From positions 2,418,001-2,482,000 of the forward strand of contig NZ_CP101824.1 in NCBI RefSeq assembly GCF_024498195.1: a stretch of 64,000 nt of DNA. The letters are read 5' to 3'. The stretch is from Halovivax cerinus (lineage in GTDB: Archaea > Halobacteriota > Halobacteria > Halobacteriales > Natrialbaceae). Every line of letters starts with the position of its first letter. Position 1 is the first letter of the stretch. Shown here piece after piece: positions 35,675-44,249 of the stretch. Below the pieces are notes generated by a model that saw only the letters and a program-made list of their open reading frames with translations, made no database searches and was not told the origin of the DNA. The position numbers and the translations under genes were made by a program.

Positions 35675-37564
35675 TTACCGTCGCCGTCGAGGACGCTTCG
35701 GTGACTCGATTCCGCCACTGCACGTCCGTATTCGCCGTTCGATCGTCTCCCGGTGATCCCACACGTTCCGAATCCGCGCGTCCCACTCGATATCCAGCCG
35801 ACCGTTCAACTGACCCTCCGTTCGGACGCGTTCGACGTAGCCGATCGCGAGGTAGGTGGCCATCGCCCGTGCGTCGACGCCGATCGTCACGCCGTATTCG
35901 GCCAGGTCTTCGTAGACGACCGACGAGTAGGGGTTCCGATCCAGGAACAGCCGTGCGAACCCCGTTTCGAAACCGTCCCAGAGCGACGTCGCCGACTGGA
36001 GCGCAACGAATCCGGCATCGACGATCGGGATTCCCTCGACGCTGGCCCACTCCCAGTCGATGACGCCCGTCACCTCCCAGTCGTCCGTTTCGGTGTCCAC
36101 GTAGATGTTCGAACCGAAGTAGTCACCGTGCGTGAGAACCTGCGGGAGTTCGATCGGCCGGTCGACTCCGGGTGGATCCGTCAACCCGAGCCGGTCGAGC
36201 GCGAGATCCGAGACGACGTCAGCCGGCTCTTTTCGGACTACTCCCGACTGCGTGCCGAGGTGCAGGCGCTGTAGCCAGTCGAACGCGACGTCCAGAATCC
36301 GTTCGAAACGTTCCGGGTCCCGAGAGAGTACCGAATCGAGCGGCCTCCCGTCGACGGGACGCTCGACTCGTTCCGGCCCGAACACCGTCGTCCTCGTCCG
36401 TGCATTCGGGATCGTTGCCGAAACGGAACTGACCGACGAGGCAGTGCGGGTCGCACGATCGGCCGCCTCGTTCGCCGCTGCGTGGCGCCGACTGTTCGGG
36501 ATCTTTCGAACGGCGGCGAGGATCCCCTCGTCCAGTTCCAGCACGCTCGTTCGGTTCTTGCCGGCCACGCTGACCACGTCCGTGACCGGCGCATCGGGTC
36601 GGGTAGCCACAGGCGATCGCCCGCACACGAACAGGTACCGCGGAAACGTTTGCGCTACCGTACGCGTTCGTCGTCCAATCCGGACCAGCCGTCGTAACAC
36701 GCCGAAACCGGTTCTGTCCGCCGTCGCGTCGAACTCTCCGAGGAGCCACGGCAGTACGTCGTCGCTCTCGGCGTCGAACGCGAGTTCGTTCTCGTGTCGA
36801 CCCCGGGAGAGGAGGCCGTACGTGCGTTCGACGGCGAGCCCGTGTCGATCGAGCGCCCGGGTCACTCTGGCCGGTATCGCGTCGATCGACGCGGCGATCC
36901 GGGTACCGAGCCCGTCTCGCTGGGACGGGGCGAGTCCGAGGAGTGCTGTTAGTCCGAGCTCGCGGATCCAGCCGTCGACGACGAGGGCGAGTCGGCCGTC
37001 CGGCGCGAGGCGGTTCGACACTTCAGAGAGGTACTTCGGGAGTTCGCTCGCCGGACACTGTAGCACGACGAGATCGAAGGCGCCGTCGGGGAACGGAAGG
37101 TCTACAACCGTCGCGTGGAGCGGCTCGACGTCGGTTCCCTCGGCGCTCGCGACGGCCGCCGTCGCTTGGAGGGAGGCGACGGACGTATCCGCGACCCAGA
37201 CAGAGTCCATCGCTTCTGCGACCGAGAGCGCCACCGACTCGTCGTGCGTCCCGACGACGAGCGCCCGCCCGGCACAGTACGGTTCGAGCAGGACTCGCCA
37301 GCCGACCGTTCGCCGCGTGAAGAACCGGTCGACTACCTCGTCGTCGAGGCGGCCCACCTGATGGGCCGCGAAGACGGGCGCTATCGTGTCGTCGATCTCG
37401 AGCCCGGCGAGTTCCCGGAGTTGCTCGGCGCGCGGATCGGGTTCCACGACCGTTGTCGTGCTCGGAACGCCGCCGCGCGACGAGACGTGGCGGCCGCACA
37501 CGAGACACTCCTCGTCGTCCATCGCATCTCGAAGACAGTGCGGACACGTCGGTGACCGGGCCAC
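35675..37564 (-). CDS. Zinc-ribbon/methyltransferase-like/kinase fusion, paralogue of the gene at 23015
   Basis: 629 residues from a GTG. Residues 7-23 are a zinc ribbon (CPHC-x9-CLVC) lacking in the shorter paralogue. Residues 95-250 are a methyltransferase-like fold with degenerate motif I (VVGTHDES) but intact later strands (DLPFPDGAFDLVVLQC). Residues 330-620 are an APH-type kinase: GKNRTSVLELDEG and RKIPNSRR, catalytic loop HGDYFGSN (479-486), metal site DWEW (503-506). The central block [GRK]NR[ST]...EG...AV.K.PNS.R is shared with the paralogue. The function is unknown; glycan phosphorylation or chain capping is suggested by context. Confidence 0.8.
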   Translation of the reverse strand: MARSPTCPHCLRDAMDDEECLVCGRHVSSRGGVPSTTTVVEPDPRAEQLRELAGLEIDDTIAPVFAAHQVGRLDDEVVDRFFTRRTVGWRVLLEPYCAGRALVVGTHDESVALSVAEAMDSVWVADTSVASLQATAAVASAEGTDVEPLHATVVDLPFPDGAFDLVVLQCPASELPKYLSEVSNRLAPDGRLALVVDGWIRELGLTALLGLAPSQRDGLGTRIAASIDAIPARVTRALDRHGLAVERTYGLLSRGRHENELAFDAESDDVLPWLLGEFDATADRTGFGVLRRLVRIGRRTRTVAQTFPRYLFVCGRSPVATRPDAPVTDVVSVAGKNRTSVLELDEGILAAVRKIPNSRRHAAANEAADRATRTASSVSSVSATIPNARTRTTVFGPERVERPVDGRPLDSVLSRDPERFERILDVAFDWLQRLHLGTQSGVVRKEPADVVSDLALDRLGLTDPPGVDRPIELPQVLTHGDYFGSNIYVDTETDDWEVTGVIDWEWASVEGIPIVDAGFVALQSATSLWDGFETGFARLFLDRNPYSSVVYEDLAEYGVTIGVDARAMATYLAIGYVERVRTEGQLNGRLDIEWDARIRNVWDHRETIERRIRTCSGGIESPKRPRRRR

Positions 37565-37701
37565 GGGGGTTCGAGTGGCCGGACCACGCCGTCGGGGTTA
37601 AGCATTCGCGTCGGGGCCACCGGTGTCGGAGCCGATCGAGCGATTGGTCCATCCGACCCGCCGAGTAAGGGCGCCGTACAGCCGGTTCACCCTGCCAACC
37701 A

Positions 37702-37709
37702 CTTTAGGG
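37702..37709 (+). promoter_or_regulatory. TATA-like element before the nucleotidyltransferase-like gene
   Basis: CTTTAGGG is 22-29 bases before the ATG at 37731 and decides for that start over the in-frame ATG at 37623. Confidence 0.4.
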
Positions 37710-37730
37710 CTCTCCGCGGTACCTCCGGCG

Positions 37731-38687
37731 ATGGACGTCGATTCCGCCCACCCGTCCGCCGCGGCGATCGCGACGAGGTACGCGACCGCCGGGGCCGACG
37801 ACTGGACGGACGTGTTACGGCGCGCCGACGCGAACGGGGTCGCGACCGTGGTCCTTGAGACGCTGTTCGCCGGCGAGGAGGGACCGATCGGTGCGGATCG
37901 GACGGGCGAGCTGGACTGTCGGGCGCTCGACGCGTCCACCCCCGAGTACCTCTCGGCGGCCCTTCGACGCCGACGGTCGCGCGCGGAGCAGTTCGAACTC
38001 GACCTCGAGGCCGTCGGTGGCCACTTCGCAGATCGGGGAATTCCGTACGCGGTGATCAAGACGAACGTCGACCACGCGTACCACCCGTGGGACCTGAACG
38101 TCCTCGTCTCCCCGGCTGACTTGCCGGCCGCCGACGAGTTGCTCACCGCCAGCGGCTGGGAGCGGACGTCGCTCCGCGCGCACCCGCTCGCCCGGACCGA
38201 GCCGGGAAAGCGGCTGTACGAACACCCGGTCAGGCACCCGGTCCACCTCCACCGTGCGGTGTCGTGGAACGGGCTCACCTACCTCCGGCCGGAGACCGTC
38301 CTCGACTCGCGGTGTCGCATCGACGGCGTTGCCTACCCGGATCCGGTCGTCGACGCCGCGATTCACTGTGCGCACACCGTCTTCGAGGGATTCTCCCTCC
38401 GACTCGTCGAAGCGCTCGAGATCGTCCGTCTGCTCGGTGACGCGGCGGAATCGGATCAGGTGCGCGCTCGTCGACTCGCGGTGGACAACGGCTGGCCGGC
38501 CGGCTTCGACCTGGCGCTGACGACGGCGACGTCGGTCGTCGACGCGATCGAGCACGACCCCGCGTCGGTGTCTCTCCCGAGACGCTATCCGCGCCGCCAA
38601 CTCGTCGGAGCCTGGCTGCAACACGCTCGTCGAACGGGCGGGTGGTACGAACCGCCGCTCAACGCCCTCCTGGGGGTTGTCAAATGA
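37731..38687 (+). CDS. Nucleotidyltransferase-like protein (NTP_transf_5 type)
   Basis: 318 residues. The middle (FADRGIPYAVIKTNVDHAYH then PWDLNVLVSPADLPAADELL and RHPVHLHRAVSW) resembles the uncharacterised nucleotidyltransferase family found in capsule, lasso-peptide and related loci, where HPr-kinase-like proteins are also found. In that family 'K' and 'DLNVLV' occupy the place of the nucleotide/metal-binding strand. No membrane segment. The activity is untested, and the assignment rests on pattern only. Its stop overlaps the start of the thymidylate-kinase-like gene (ATGA). Confidence 0.62.
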   Translation: MDVDSAHPSAAAIATRYATAGADDWTDVLRRADANGVATVVLETLFAGEEGPIGADRTGELDCRALDASTPEYLSAALRRRRSRAEQFELDLEAVGGHFADRGIPYAVIKTNVDHAYHPWDLNVLVSPADLPAADELLTASGWERTSLRAHPLARTEPGKRLYEHPVRHPVHLHRAVSWNGLTYLRPETVLDSRCRIDGVAYPDPVVDAAIHCAHTVFEGFSLRLVEALEIVRLLGDAAESDQVRARRLAVDNGWPAGFDLALTTATSVVDAIEHDPASVSLPRRYPRRQLVGAWLQHARRTGGWYEPPLNALLGVVK

Positions 38688-39364
38688 CGAGCCGGTCGCT
38701 TCCAGCGCTCGTGGTGGTGTGCGGGATCGACGGCGCCGGGAAGACGACGCAGACGCGACTCCTCGTCGAGTCGCTCGCCGACCGCGGACTCGACGCCAGA
38801 GCGGCCCAGACGACCGGCCCGAACACCCGTGTCACCGGGGCGCTCAAACGCACGATCGCGCCGCGATTCCTCGATCGCGAGGACGACCTGGCCCGGGCCG
38901 GATCGACTGCGACCGGACCGGCGAGCGCTGGCGGCTGGATCTTCCTCGTACGCGGGCTCTGGGGGAGCTGGACGACCGTCCTCGCGAACGCCACCGCAGA
39001 CGTGCTCGTCCTCGATCGCTACCTCTACGACGACCTCGTCCGCGTGGCCTGGCGCTACGGGTACGAGGAATCGCGACTCGTCGCCCTCTCGCGACTGGTT
39101 CCCGCGCCGGCCCTGATCGTCCGTCTGGTCGCGCCGACCGCGGTCGCCTGGGAGCGCGAGTCGGACGGACGGACGACGCTCGCCGAACACGAGGCGAAAC
39201 GCGCCGCCTACGACCGGGTCTTCGCAGCACTCGATACCGATGGCGCGATACTCACCGTCGATACCGGCGAACACGGCGTCGAGGAGACGCGAGATCGACT
39301 CCGCCGCGCGTTCGACACCCGCCTCTCGACGGTCGCAGCCGACTCCCGTCGTGCGCAGCGGTGA
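38684..39364 (+). CDS. Thymidylate-kinase-like P-loop kinase
   Basis: 226 residues from the ATG at 38684 (overlapping the previous stop). Walker A GIDGAGKT near residue 12, 'DRYLYDDLVR' (the DR[YF] motif of the TMP kinase family) near residue 108, and a lid region. The region between, RFLDREDDLARAG, differs from housekeeping TMP kinases. Its position, coupled to a nucleotidyltransferase-like gene inside a glycan locus, suggests another phosphoryl acceptor such as a sugar or lipid. The true substrate is unknown; it could still be dTMP. Confidence 0.75.
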   Translation: MTSRSLPALVVVCGIDGAGKTTQTRLLVESLADRGLDARAAQTTGPNTRVTGALKRTIAPRFLDREDDLARAGSTATGPASAGGWIFLVRGLWGSWTTVLANATADVLVLDRYLYDDLVRVAWRYGYEESRLVALSRLVPAPALIVRLVAPTAVAWERESDGRTTLAEHEAKRAAYDRVFAALDTDGAILTVDTGEHGVEETRDRLRRAFDTRLSTVAADSRRAQR

Positions 39365-39409
39365 ACGCCGGCGTGGTCCCGTGTGGATCGGAACCGAGCT
39401 GAATACGAA

Positions 39410-40663
39410 TCACGTTCGGAGACCGGACGGGTTGGTCCGTGTCAGTTCCGCCTCCGCCAGACACTCCTCGACGACGCGTACGAAGGTCGACACCAGTGCC
39501 GTCTGCGAGTAGGAGGTTTCGACGATCTCGCGGCCCCGTCGGCCGAACGCGCGCCGTCGATCCGGATCGGAGAACTGTTCCAGTGCGTCCGCGAACGCGG
39601 CCGGGTCGGGCTCGTCTAGCAGGTAGCCCGAGGCGCCGTCCTCGACGTAGTGTGCGAGCCCACCCACTCGTGTCGAGACGACCGGCAGGCCACACGCCAT
39701 CGCCTCGAGCGCAGCGATACAGAGTCCCTCGTATGCGGAGGTGTGCAGGTAGACGTCGTGTCGTCGCAGGAACGACGCGACGTCGTCGACGAACCCGACG
39801 AACTCGACGGTATCGAGGCCCAACTCGTCGCGCTGGGAGCGCAATCGGTCAGCGAGTTCCCCGGTCCCCGCGATGGTGAACCGGACCGTCGGCGCTCCCG
39901 CACGCGCTTCGAGTTCTCTCGCCGTCTCGAGCACCCGAACGTGTTTCTTCGGCGGGACGAGCGAACCCACGGTCGCGACGCGAAGCGGACGGGCGGTCGA
40001 GTGCCGCCGCGGCGTGGGTGTCGACGCTTCGGCCGGACGGGGCCCACCGTCGGTGGTCCCTTCCGAATCGGTCTCTGCTGGCACGAATTCGTCCGTGTCC
40101 ACGCCCGCGATCGGAACCGTCCGAACCAGGTCTGGGTCGACGCCGACGTCGTCGACGAGTGCCTCCGCGACCGCCGGTGAGTCGGCGAGGATCCGATCGG
40201 CGAGTCGATTCGTCGCGACCACCGCTCGCTCGCGGAGTCGCGAGGAAAAGCGCTCGCTGTGTATCCAGTTCACCACGACCGGAACCCGGTGTACGCGCCC
40301 GAGCACCCGGCCGACGAGGGTCGCGTGAAAGAGCGAGCAGACGAGGACGTCGGCCGAGGCGACGGTGCGCGAGAGGACGAGCGGTCGTCGCCACGGGGCG
40401 ACCGACTCCAGTTCGCGGACCGTGACCCACCCGGGTATCGCCGCTCGGACGTCGTCCGTTCCCCGGTAGGCGCACACGACGGTGACGTCGTACAGATCGC
40501 GATCGAGTCCGGCGAACAACCTCGACATGCCGATCTGCGCGCCACCGGCGGACAGTGTCGAGACGAAGTAGACCAGCGAGTACCGTTTCGCCGACGTTCC
40601 GACCGACGGCCGATCCACGGACGAGCGCACGCGTGGCCGCTCCGGATCCGATCGCGTCGTCAT
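39410..40663 (-). CDS. GT4-family glycosyltransferase
   Basis: 417 residues from ATG 40663; the longer upstream frame is not coding. N-terminal domain YFVSTLSAGGAQIGMSRLFA (the 'GGAQ' acceptor loop of GT4), donor domain VATVGSLVPPKKHVRVLETA and SAYEGLCIAALEAMACGLPV (EX7E). A short proline, threonine and arginine-rich insert (EASTPTPRRHSTARP) separates the two domains. It adds one of the later sugars. It converges with the thymidylate-kinase-like gene. Confidence 0.86.
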   Translation of the reverse strand: MTTRSDPERPRVRSSVDRPSVGTSAKRYSLVYFVSTLSAGGAQIGMSRLFAGLDRDLYDVTVVCAYRGTDDVRAAIPGWVTVRELESVAPWRRPLVLSRTVASADVLVCSLFHATLVGRVLGRVHRVPVVVNWIHSERFSSRLRERAVVATNRLADRILADSPAVAEALVDDVGVDPDLVRTVPIAGVDTDEFVPAETDSEGTTDGGPRPAEASTPTPRRHSTARPLRVATVGSLVPPKKHVRVLETARELEARAGAPTVRFTIAGTGELADRLRSQRDELGLDTVEFVGFVDDVASFLRRHDVYLHTSAYEGLCIAALEAMACGLPVVSTRVGGLAHYVEDGASGYLLDEPDPAAFADALEQFSDPDRRRAFGRRGREIVETSYSQTALVSTFVRVVEECLAEAELTRTNPSGLRT

Positions 40664-40871
40664 ACGCGAACGCGGACGCGCTCGTCCGCCATGGCAGTGG
40701 GGGTTCGTCACGCGAGCCGCCCTCACGTCGTCCGGGCGGCGGTCGGTAGAACGAGGACCGTACAGTTGGTAACCGGACGTTGTACGGTGTGCAAGGGATG
40801 TGACGCGACGGAGCGGGTCGCGTTCGGCACCGACCGGAGCCTGCAGGCAGGTCGCTTTCACCCGTCTGCCG

Positions 40872-40919
40872 TGCCTGACGCGGTAGCCGCGGGGATGCCT
40901 GCTGCGGTAGCCGCGGGGG
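40872..40919 (+). repeat. Two tandem 24-base repeats, each with a small hairpin
   Basis: TGCCTGACGCGGTAGCCGCG-GGGA at 40872 and a copy with two changes at 40896. Each contains the inverted repeat GCGG-TAG-CCGC. They end just upstream of the start of the beta-helix gene (40926) and have in-frame stops, so they are not coding. They might be a regulatory duplication. Confidence 0.55.
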
Positions 40920-40925
40920 ATCACG

Positions 40926-42410
40926 ATGGTACGCAAAACGCACAACCACGGACTGCACGTCTACGAACGGGGCGACACCGACTGGACGCACGCGCCCGAT
41001 ATGGAGACGATCGAGCGACGGCTCGTCGTCCGCGGCGAGCGCGCGGCACTCGATTCGTACGACCCGCACGACGGGGCGACCTTCGTCGCCACCGACACGG
41101 GCGCCGTCTTCGACGGCGACGGCGACTCGTGGTCGCGCGCTACGCGCCGCTACGCGGAAACGACGGTCGACGACCTCCGGACGCGGGAAACGCCGGTCGC
41201 GGACGTTCGCGCCTACGGAGCGACGGGCGACGGGGAATCGGACGACACCGAGGCGATTCGGTCCGCGATCGACACCGACGGTGCCGCCGTTGCGTACCTC
41301 CCGAAGGGGACGTACCGCGTGACCGACGAACTCTCGCTGGACTCGACGAACCTCCGCGGAGACGGAGCGGGTGCGACGACGATCGCGCTGGACGAGCGAG
41401 TCGATCGGGCCCTCGCGGTCGACGGGGCCGGTGGTGGCGTCGCCGATCTCACCGTCGAGTGCAACGGGATGGCGATGGAGGGCGTCCGTCTCGCCGCCGA
41501 GCACGCGCTCGCCGAACGGGTCGCCGTCGATCACGTCACGCAGTGGGGCGACCGGGACGAGTCGACGGCCTGTATCAACGTGATGTCCGCACCCCACGCG
41601 ACGGTCGAATCATGCCGCGCGACCCGTGCCCGGGCACCGAACACGGGCGTCTCGAACGGGATCCACGTCGCGGGCGACGGCGGCGGCGTGACGATCCGAA
41701 ACTGCGCCGTCGACGACGTGACGCCGAAGGCCGACGGCGACGGTATCGTCGTACAGGGACTGAACGACGGAACGCGGGTGATCGGCAACCACGTCACGAA
41801 CGCGGCGAAGTCCGCCCTCAAACTGAATCGCCCGACTGAGCGGCCGATCTCCGTCCTCGCGACCGGCAATACACTGCAGGCCGGATCGAACTGTCTCTCG
41901 ATCGCGCGCATCCAGGGAACCGAGACGACGTTCGCCGGGAACACCCTGGTACAAGACCGGGTCGCGGACGCGGCCCTTCGCGTATCGACCGACCCCGACC
42001 TGGACGCCGCGCCCGTGACGGTCACGGGAAACGTGATAGAGCTCACCGATCCCGCCGACGGCAACGATCTGATCCGGATCAGGGACTGGGACCGGGGCGT
42101 CGTCGTCAGCGGAAACACGTGCAAGCTCTACGGCGGCGGCAACTGCGGCATCCGGGCCGACAGCTCGGAGAACGTCGTGATCGAGGGGAACGCTCTCGAC
42201 CAGGTGGGTGAGACCGCCATCTCGCTCGTCGGGACGTCGCTCGCGTCCGTGACGGGAAACGTCGTCGACGACGCCGGGACGGCCGGCATCTCGCTCGACG
42301 CCGAGGCGAGTCGCTGCGTCGTCACGGGCAACGTCGTCGACGCGCCCGATGGGATCACCGTCGCGGACGGCGCGGCGGACGTCGCGGTCGGGACGAACGT
42401 TGGGGGATAG
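40926..42410 (+). CDS. Right-handed beta-helix (pectate-lyase-like) protein
   Basis: 494 residues. VRAYGATGDGESDDTEAIRS and AVAYLPKGTYRVTDELSL are the typical opening of Pectate_lyase_3-type beta-helices, and about ten rungs with NxxxxN and 'VTGNVV' repeats follow (GNHVTNAAKSAL, GNTLQAGSNCLSI, GNTCKLYGGGNCGI, GNVVDDAGTAGISL). The N-terminal 80 residues (DPHDGATFVATDTGAVFDGD) read like the capsid-binding or adaptor ends of viral tail-spike proteins. No signal peptide is visible. It may cleave or bind a polysaccharide; no catalytic triad could be identified by eye. Confidence 0.8.
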   Translation: MVRKTHNHGLHVYERGDTDWTHAPDMETIERRLVVRGERAALDSYDPHDGATFVATDTGAVFDGDGDSWSRATRRYAETTVDDLRTRETPVADVRAYGATGDGESDDTEAIRSAIDTDGAAVAYLPKGTYRVTDELSLDSTNLRGDGAGATTIALDERVDRALAVDGAGGGVADLTVECNGMAMEGVRLAAEHALAERVAVDHVTQWGDRDESTACINVMSAPHATVESCRATRARAPNTGVSNGIHVAGDGGGVTIRNCAVDDVTPKADGDGIVVQGLNDGTRVIGNHVTNAAKSALKLNRPTERPISVLATGNTLQAGSNCLSIARIQGTETTFAGNTLVQDRVADAALRVSTDPDLDAAPVTVTGNVIELTDPADGNDLIRIRDWDRGVVVSGNTCKLYGGGNCGIRADSSENVVIEGNALDQVGETAISLVGTSLASVTGNVVDDAGTAGISLDAEASRCVVTGNVVDAPDGITVADGAADVAVGTNVGG

Positions 42411-42539
42411 GCGGTCACGGCGACGGTCCGGCTGCTTGCGTCGGCGGTCCGGAAACTGAAGCCATCGCTTCGACCGCACGGTTCGGGTCCGCGTCTCGTC
42501 GCCCGGGTTTTACCCGGCCGCGCGTGGTGGGTCACCTCC

Positions 42540-42686
42540 ATGTGCTCCGTGCCTCGTGGGACGGGTCGCTCCGACCTCGTTGCCGTCGTGGGCCGGGCGA
42601 CGGCCCGACGATCGTTCGTCAGGACCGGTCGCGGGTTGGCCGCCGGATCCAGCGGACCGGACCACGGTAGCGCTCCGAACCGATGA
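42540..42686 (+). CDS. Possible 48-residue leader ORF coupled to the second flippase
   Basis: An ATG at 42540 opens a short frame (MCSVPRGTGRSDLV...) that ends in TGA overlapping the flippase ATG (ATGA). The palindromic TATA-like GGTTTTACC at 42506-42514 is 26-34 bases upstream, so a leaderless transcript would begin at this ATG and not at the flippase. The product is arginine-rich, which is unusual for this organism, so it may be a coupling peptide or a chance frame. Confidence 0.3.
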   Translation: MCSVPRGTGRSDLVAVVGRATARRSFVRTGRGLAAGSSGPDHGSAPNR

Positions 42687-44176
42687 AATCGCGCCTCCTT
42701 CGCGGATTCGTCGCGGTCCTCGGGGGCAACGTCACCACCAAACTCGTCGGCGTCGCGTTCGTCCCGGTACTCGTCAGGTTCGTCGGGAGCGACGGCTACG
42801 GCGATTACGCGTTCGTCACCTCCTCGATGTGGCTGTTGTTGATCGTCGCGAACGCGGGCATCTTCACGAGTCTTCGCAAGTACATTCCGGAGGCGCGTGA
42901 CTACCCGGACTGGGCGGATCGGGTGTTCGGCTTCTACGTCCGATGGGCGGTCGTCCTCGTCGGCGCCGCGGTCGCACTCGTCCTCGCCGGCGTGGCGACG
43001 GGTGCGGTCGGCGGCCTGTTCGGCGACCGGTTCGGCACGTACTTCCTCGTCATGTGCGGCATGCTCGTCACGACGCAGTTTCACTCGGTGACCAGAGCCG
43101 CACTGATGGCGTTCGGCCGCGAACCCGCCTCGGAGGGGTTACACGCCCTCCAGAAGGCCCTCTTCGCCGGATTCGCCGTCCTTGCTCTCGCCGTCGGATT
43201 CGGGGTGACGGCCGTCCTCGTCGCGTTCACGGTCGCGTCCGGTATCGTCGCCGTCGCCGGCGCGGTTGCGCTCAGGCACAACGTGGCACTGCGAGCGGTT
43301 CTGGAACGTCCGCCTCCGGACTTTCCTCGCCGCGAACTGTTCGCGTACAACGGCCTGACGATTCTCCTGATCGGCGGCACGTTCTCGCTCTATCACGTCG
43401 ACGTCGTGCTCTTGCAGACGTTCTACGGCAGTCACGAGACCGGCCTCTACCGGGCGAGCCTCCAGATATCCGAGTTCCTCTGGTTCGTCCCGATCGTCGT
43501 CGGGACGGTGTTTATCCACTCGCTCTCGGAACTGTGGTCGCGAGATCGGACGGACCTCGTGGAGGAGATCGCCGCACGCTCGACGCGCTACACGATCGTC
43601 GTCACGCTCCTGTTCGCCCTCGGCGTTGCCGCCCTCGCCGAGCCGTTCGTCGCGCTCTACTTCGGCGAGGACTTTCTCCCGGCCGTCGGGCCGCTGCTCG
43701 TCCTCTTGCCCGGCGCGTTCGGGTTCGCGATCGCCAGACAGCTGTTCTCGGTCGGCCAGGCGAAGGGTGCACTTCGGGTACTCATCGCCGCGACGGGCTC
43801 CGCCGCCGCGCTCAACCTCGTCCTGAACCTCCTGCTGATTCCGCCGTACGGCATGTGGGGCGCCGCCGTCGCCACGTCGACGAGTTACGGCTCGATGGCC
43901 GTCTTCCACGTCCGGGCCGCCAGATCGATCGGCTTCGATCCGCTCGCGGACATCAGGGCCGGGCCCACGCTCGCGACGGCCCTGCTCGCCGCACCGGCGA
44001 TCCTCGGGGCCGGGTACGCACTCGATGGCCTCGTCGCGCTCGTCGTCGTTCCGCCGACCGGGTTCGTCCTCTACGCGGCGCTGGCGTTGAAGACCGGGGC
44101 CGTCGATGCCGCCGAGGTGACCGATCTCGTCGGTCCGCTCCCCGAACCCGTCGCGCGAGCGCTCGCCTGGTTCTGA
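42683..44176 (+). CDS. Second Wzx-type polysaccharide flippase
   Basis: 497 residues, about 14 membrane helices. MKSRLLRGFVAVLGGNVTTK and 'GVAFVPVLVRFVGSDGYGDY' are the standard opening of the polysaccharide transporter (Wzx/MATE-like) family, and charged loops (TRAALMAFGREPASEGLHAL) fit. It presumably flips a lipid-linked glycan across the membrane. No second Wzy was found in the window, so this unit may be used by the same polymerase or by an oligosaccharide transferase elsewhere. It is the last gene of the glycan locus. Confidence 0.86.
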   Translation: MKSRLLRGFVAVLGGNVTTKLVGVAFVPVLVRFVGSDGYGDYAFVTSSMWLLLIVANAGIFTSLRKYIPEARDYPDWADRVFGFYVRWAVVLVGAAVALVLAGVATGAVGGLFGDRFGTYFLVMCGMLVTTQFHSVTRAALMAFGREPASEGLHALQKALFAGFAVLALAVGFGVTAVLVAFTVASGIVAVAGAVALRHNVALRAVLERPPPDFPRRELFAYNGLTILLIGGTFSLYHVDVVLLQTFYGSHETGLYRASLQISEFLWFVPIVVGTVFIHSLSELWSRDRTDLVEEIAARSTRYTIVVTLLFALGVAALAEPFVALYFGEDFLPAVGPLLVLLPGAFGFAIARQLFSVGQAKGALRVLIAATGSAAALNLVLNLLLIPPYGMWGAAVATSTSYGSMAVFHVRAARSIGFDPLADIRAGPTLATALLAAPAILGAGYALDGLVALVVVPPTGFVLYAALALKTGAVDAAEVTDLVGPLPEPVARALAWF

Positions 44177-44249
44177 AAACGCGACGGACGGGAGGCCACT
44201 CAGCGCTCGTGACTACCGGCACACTACCCGATCGACCGTCCGTACGTCG

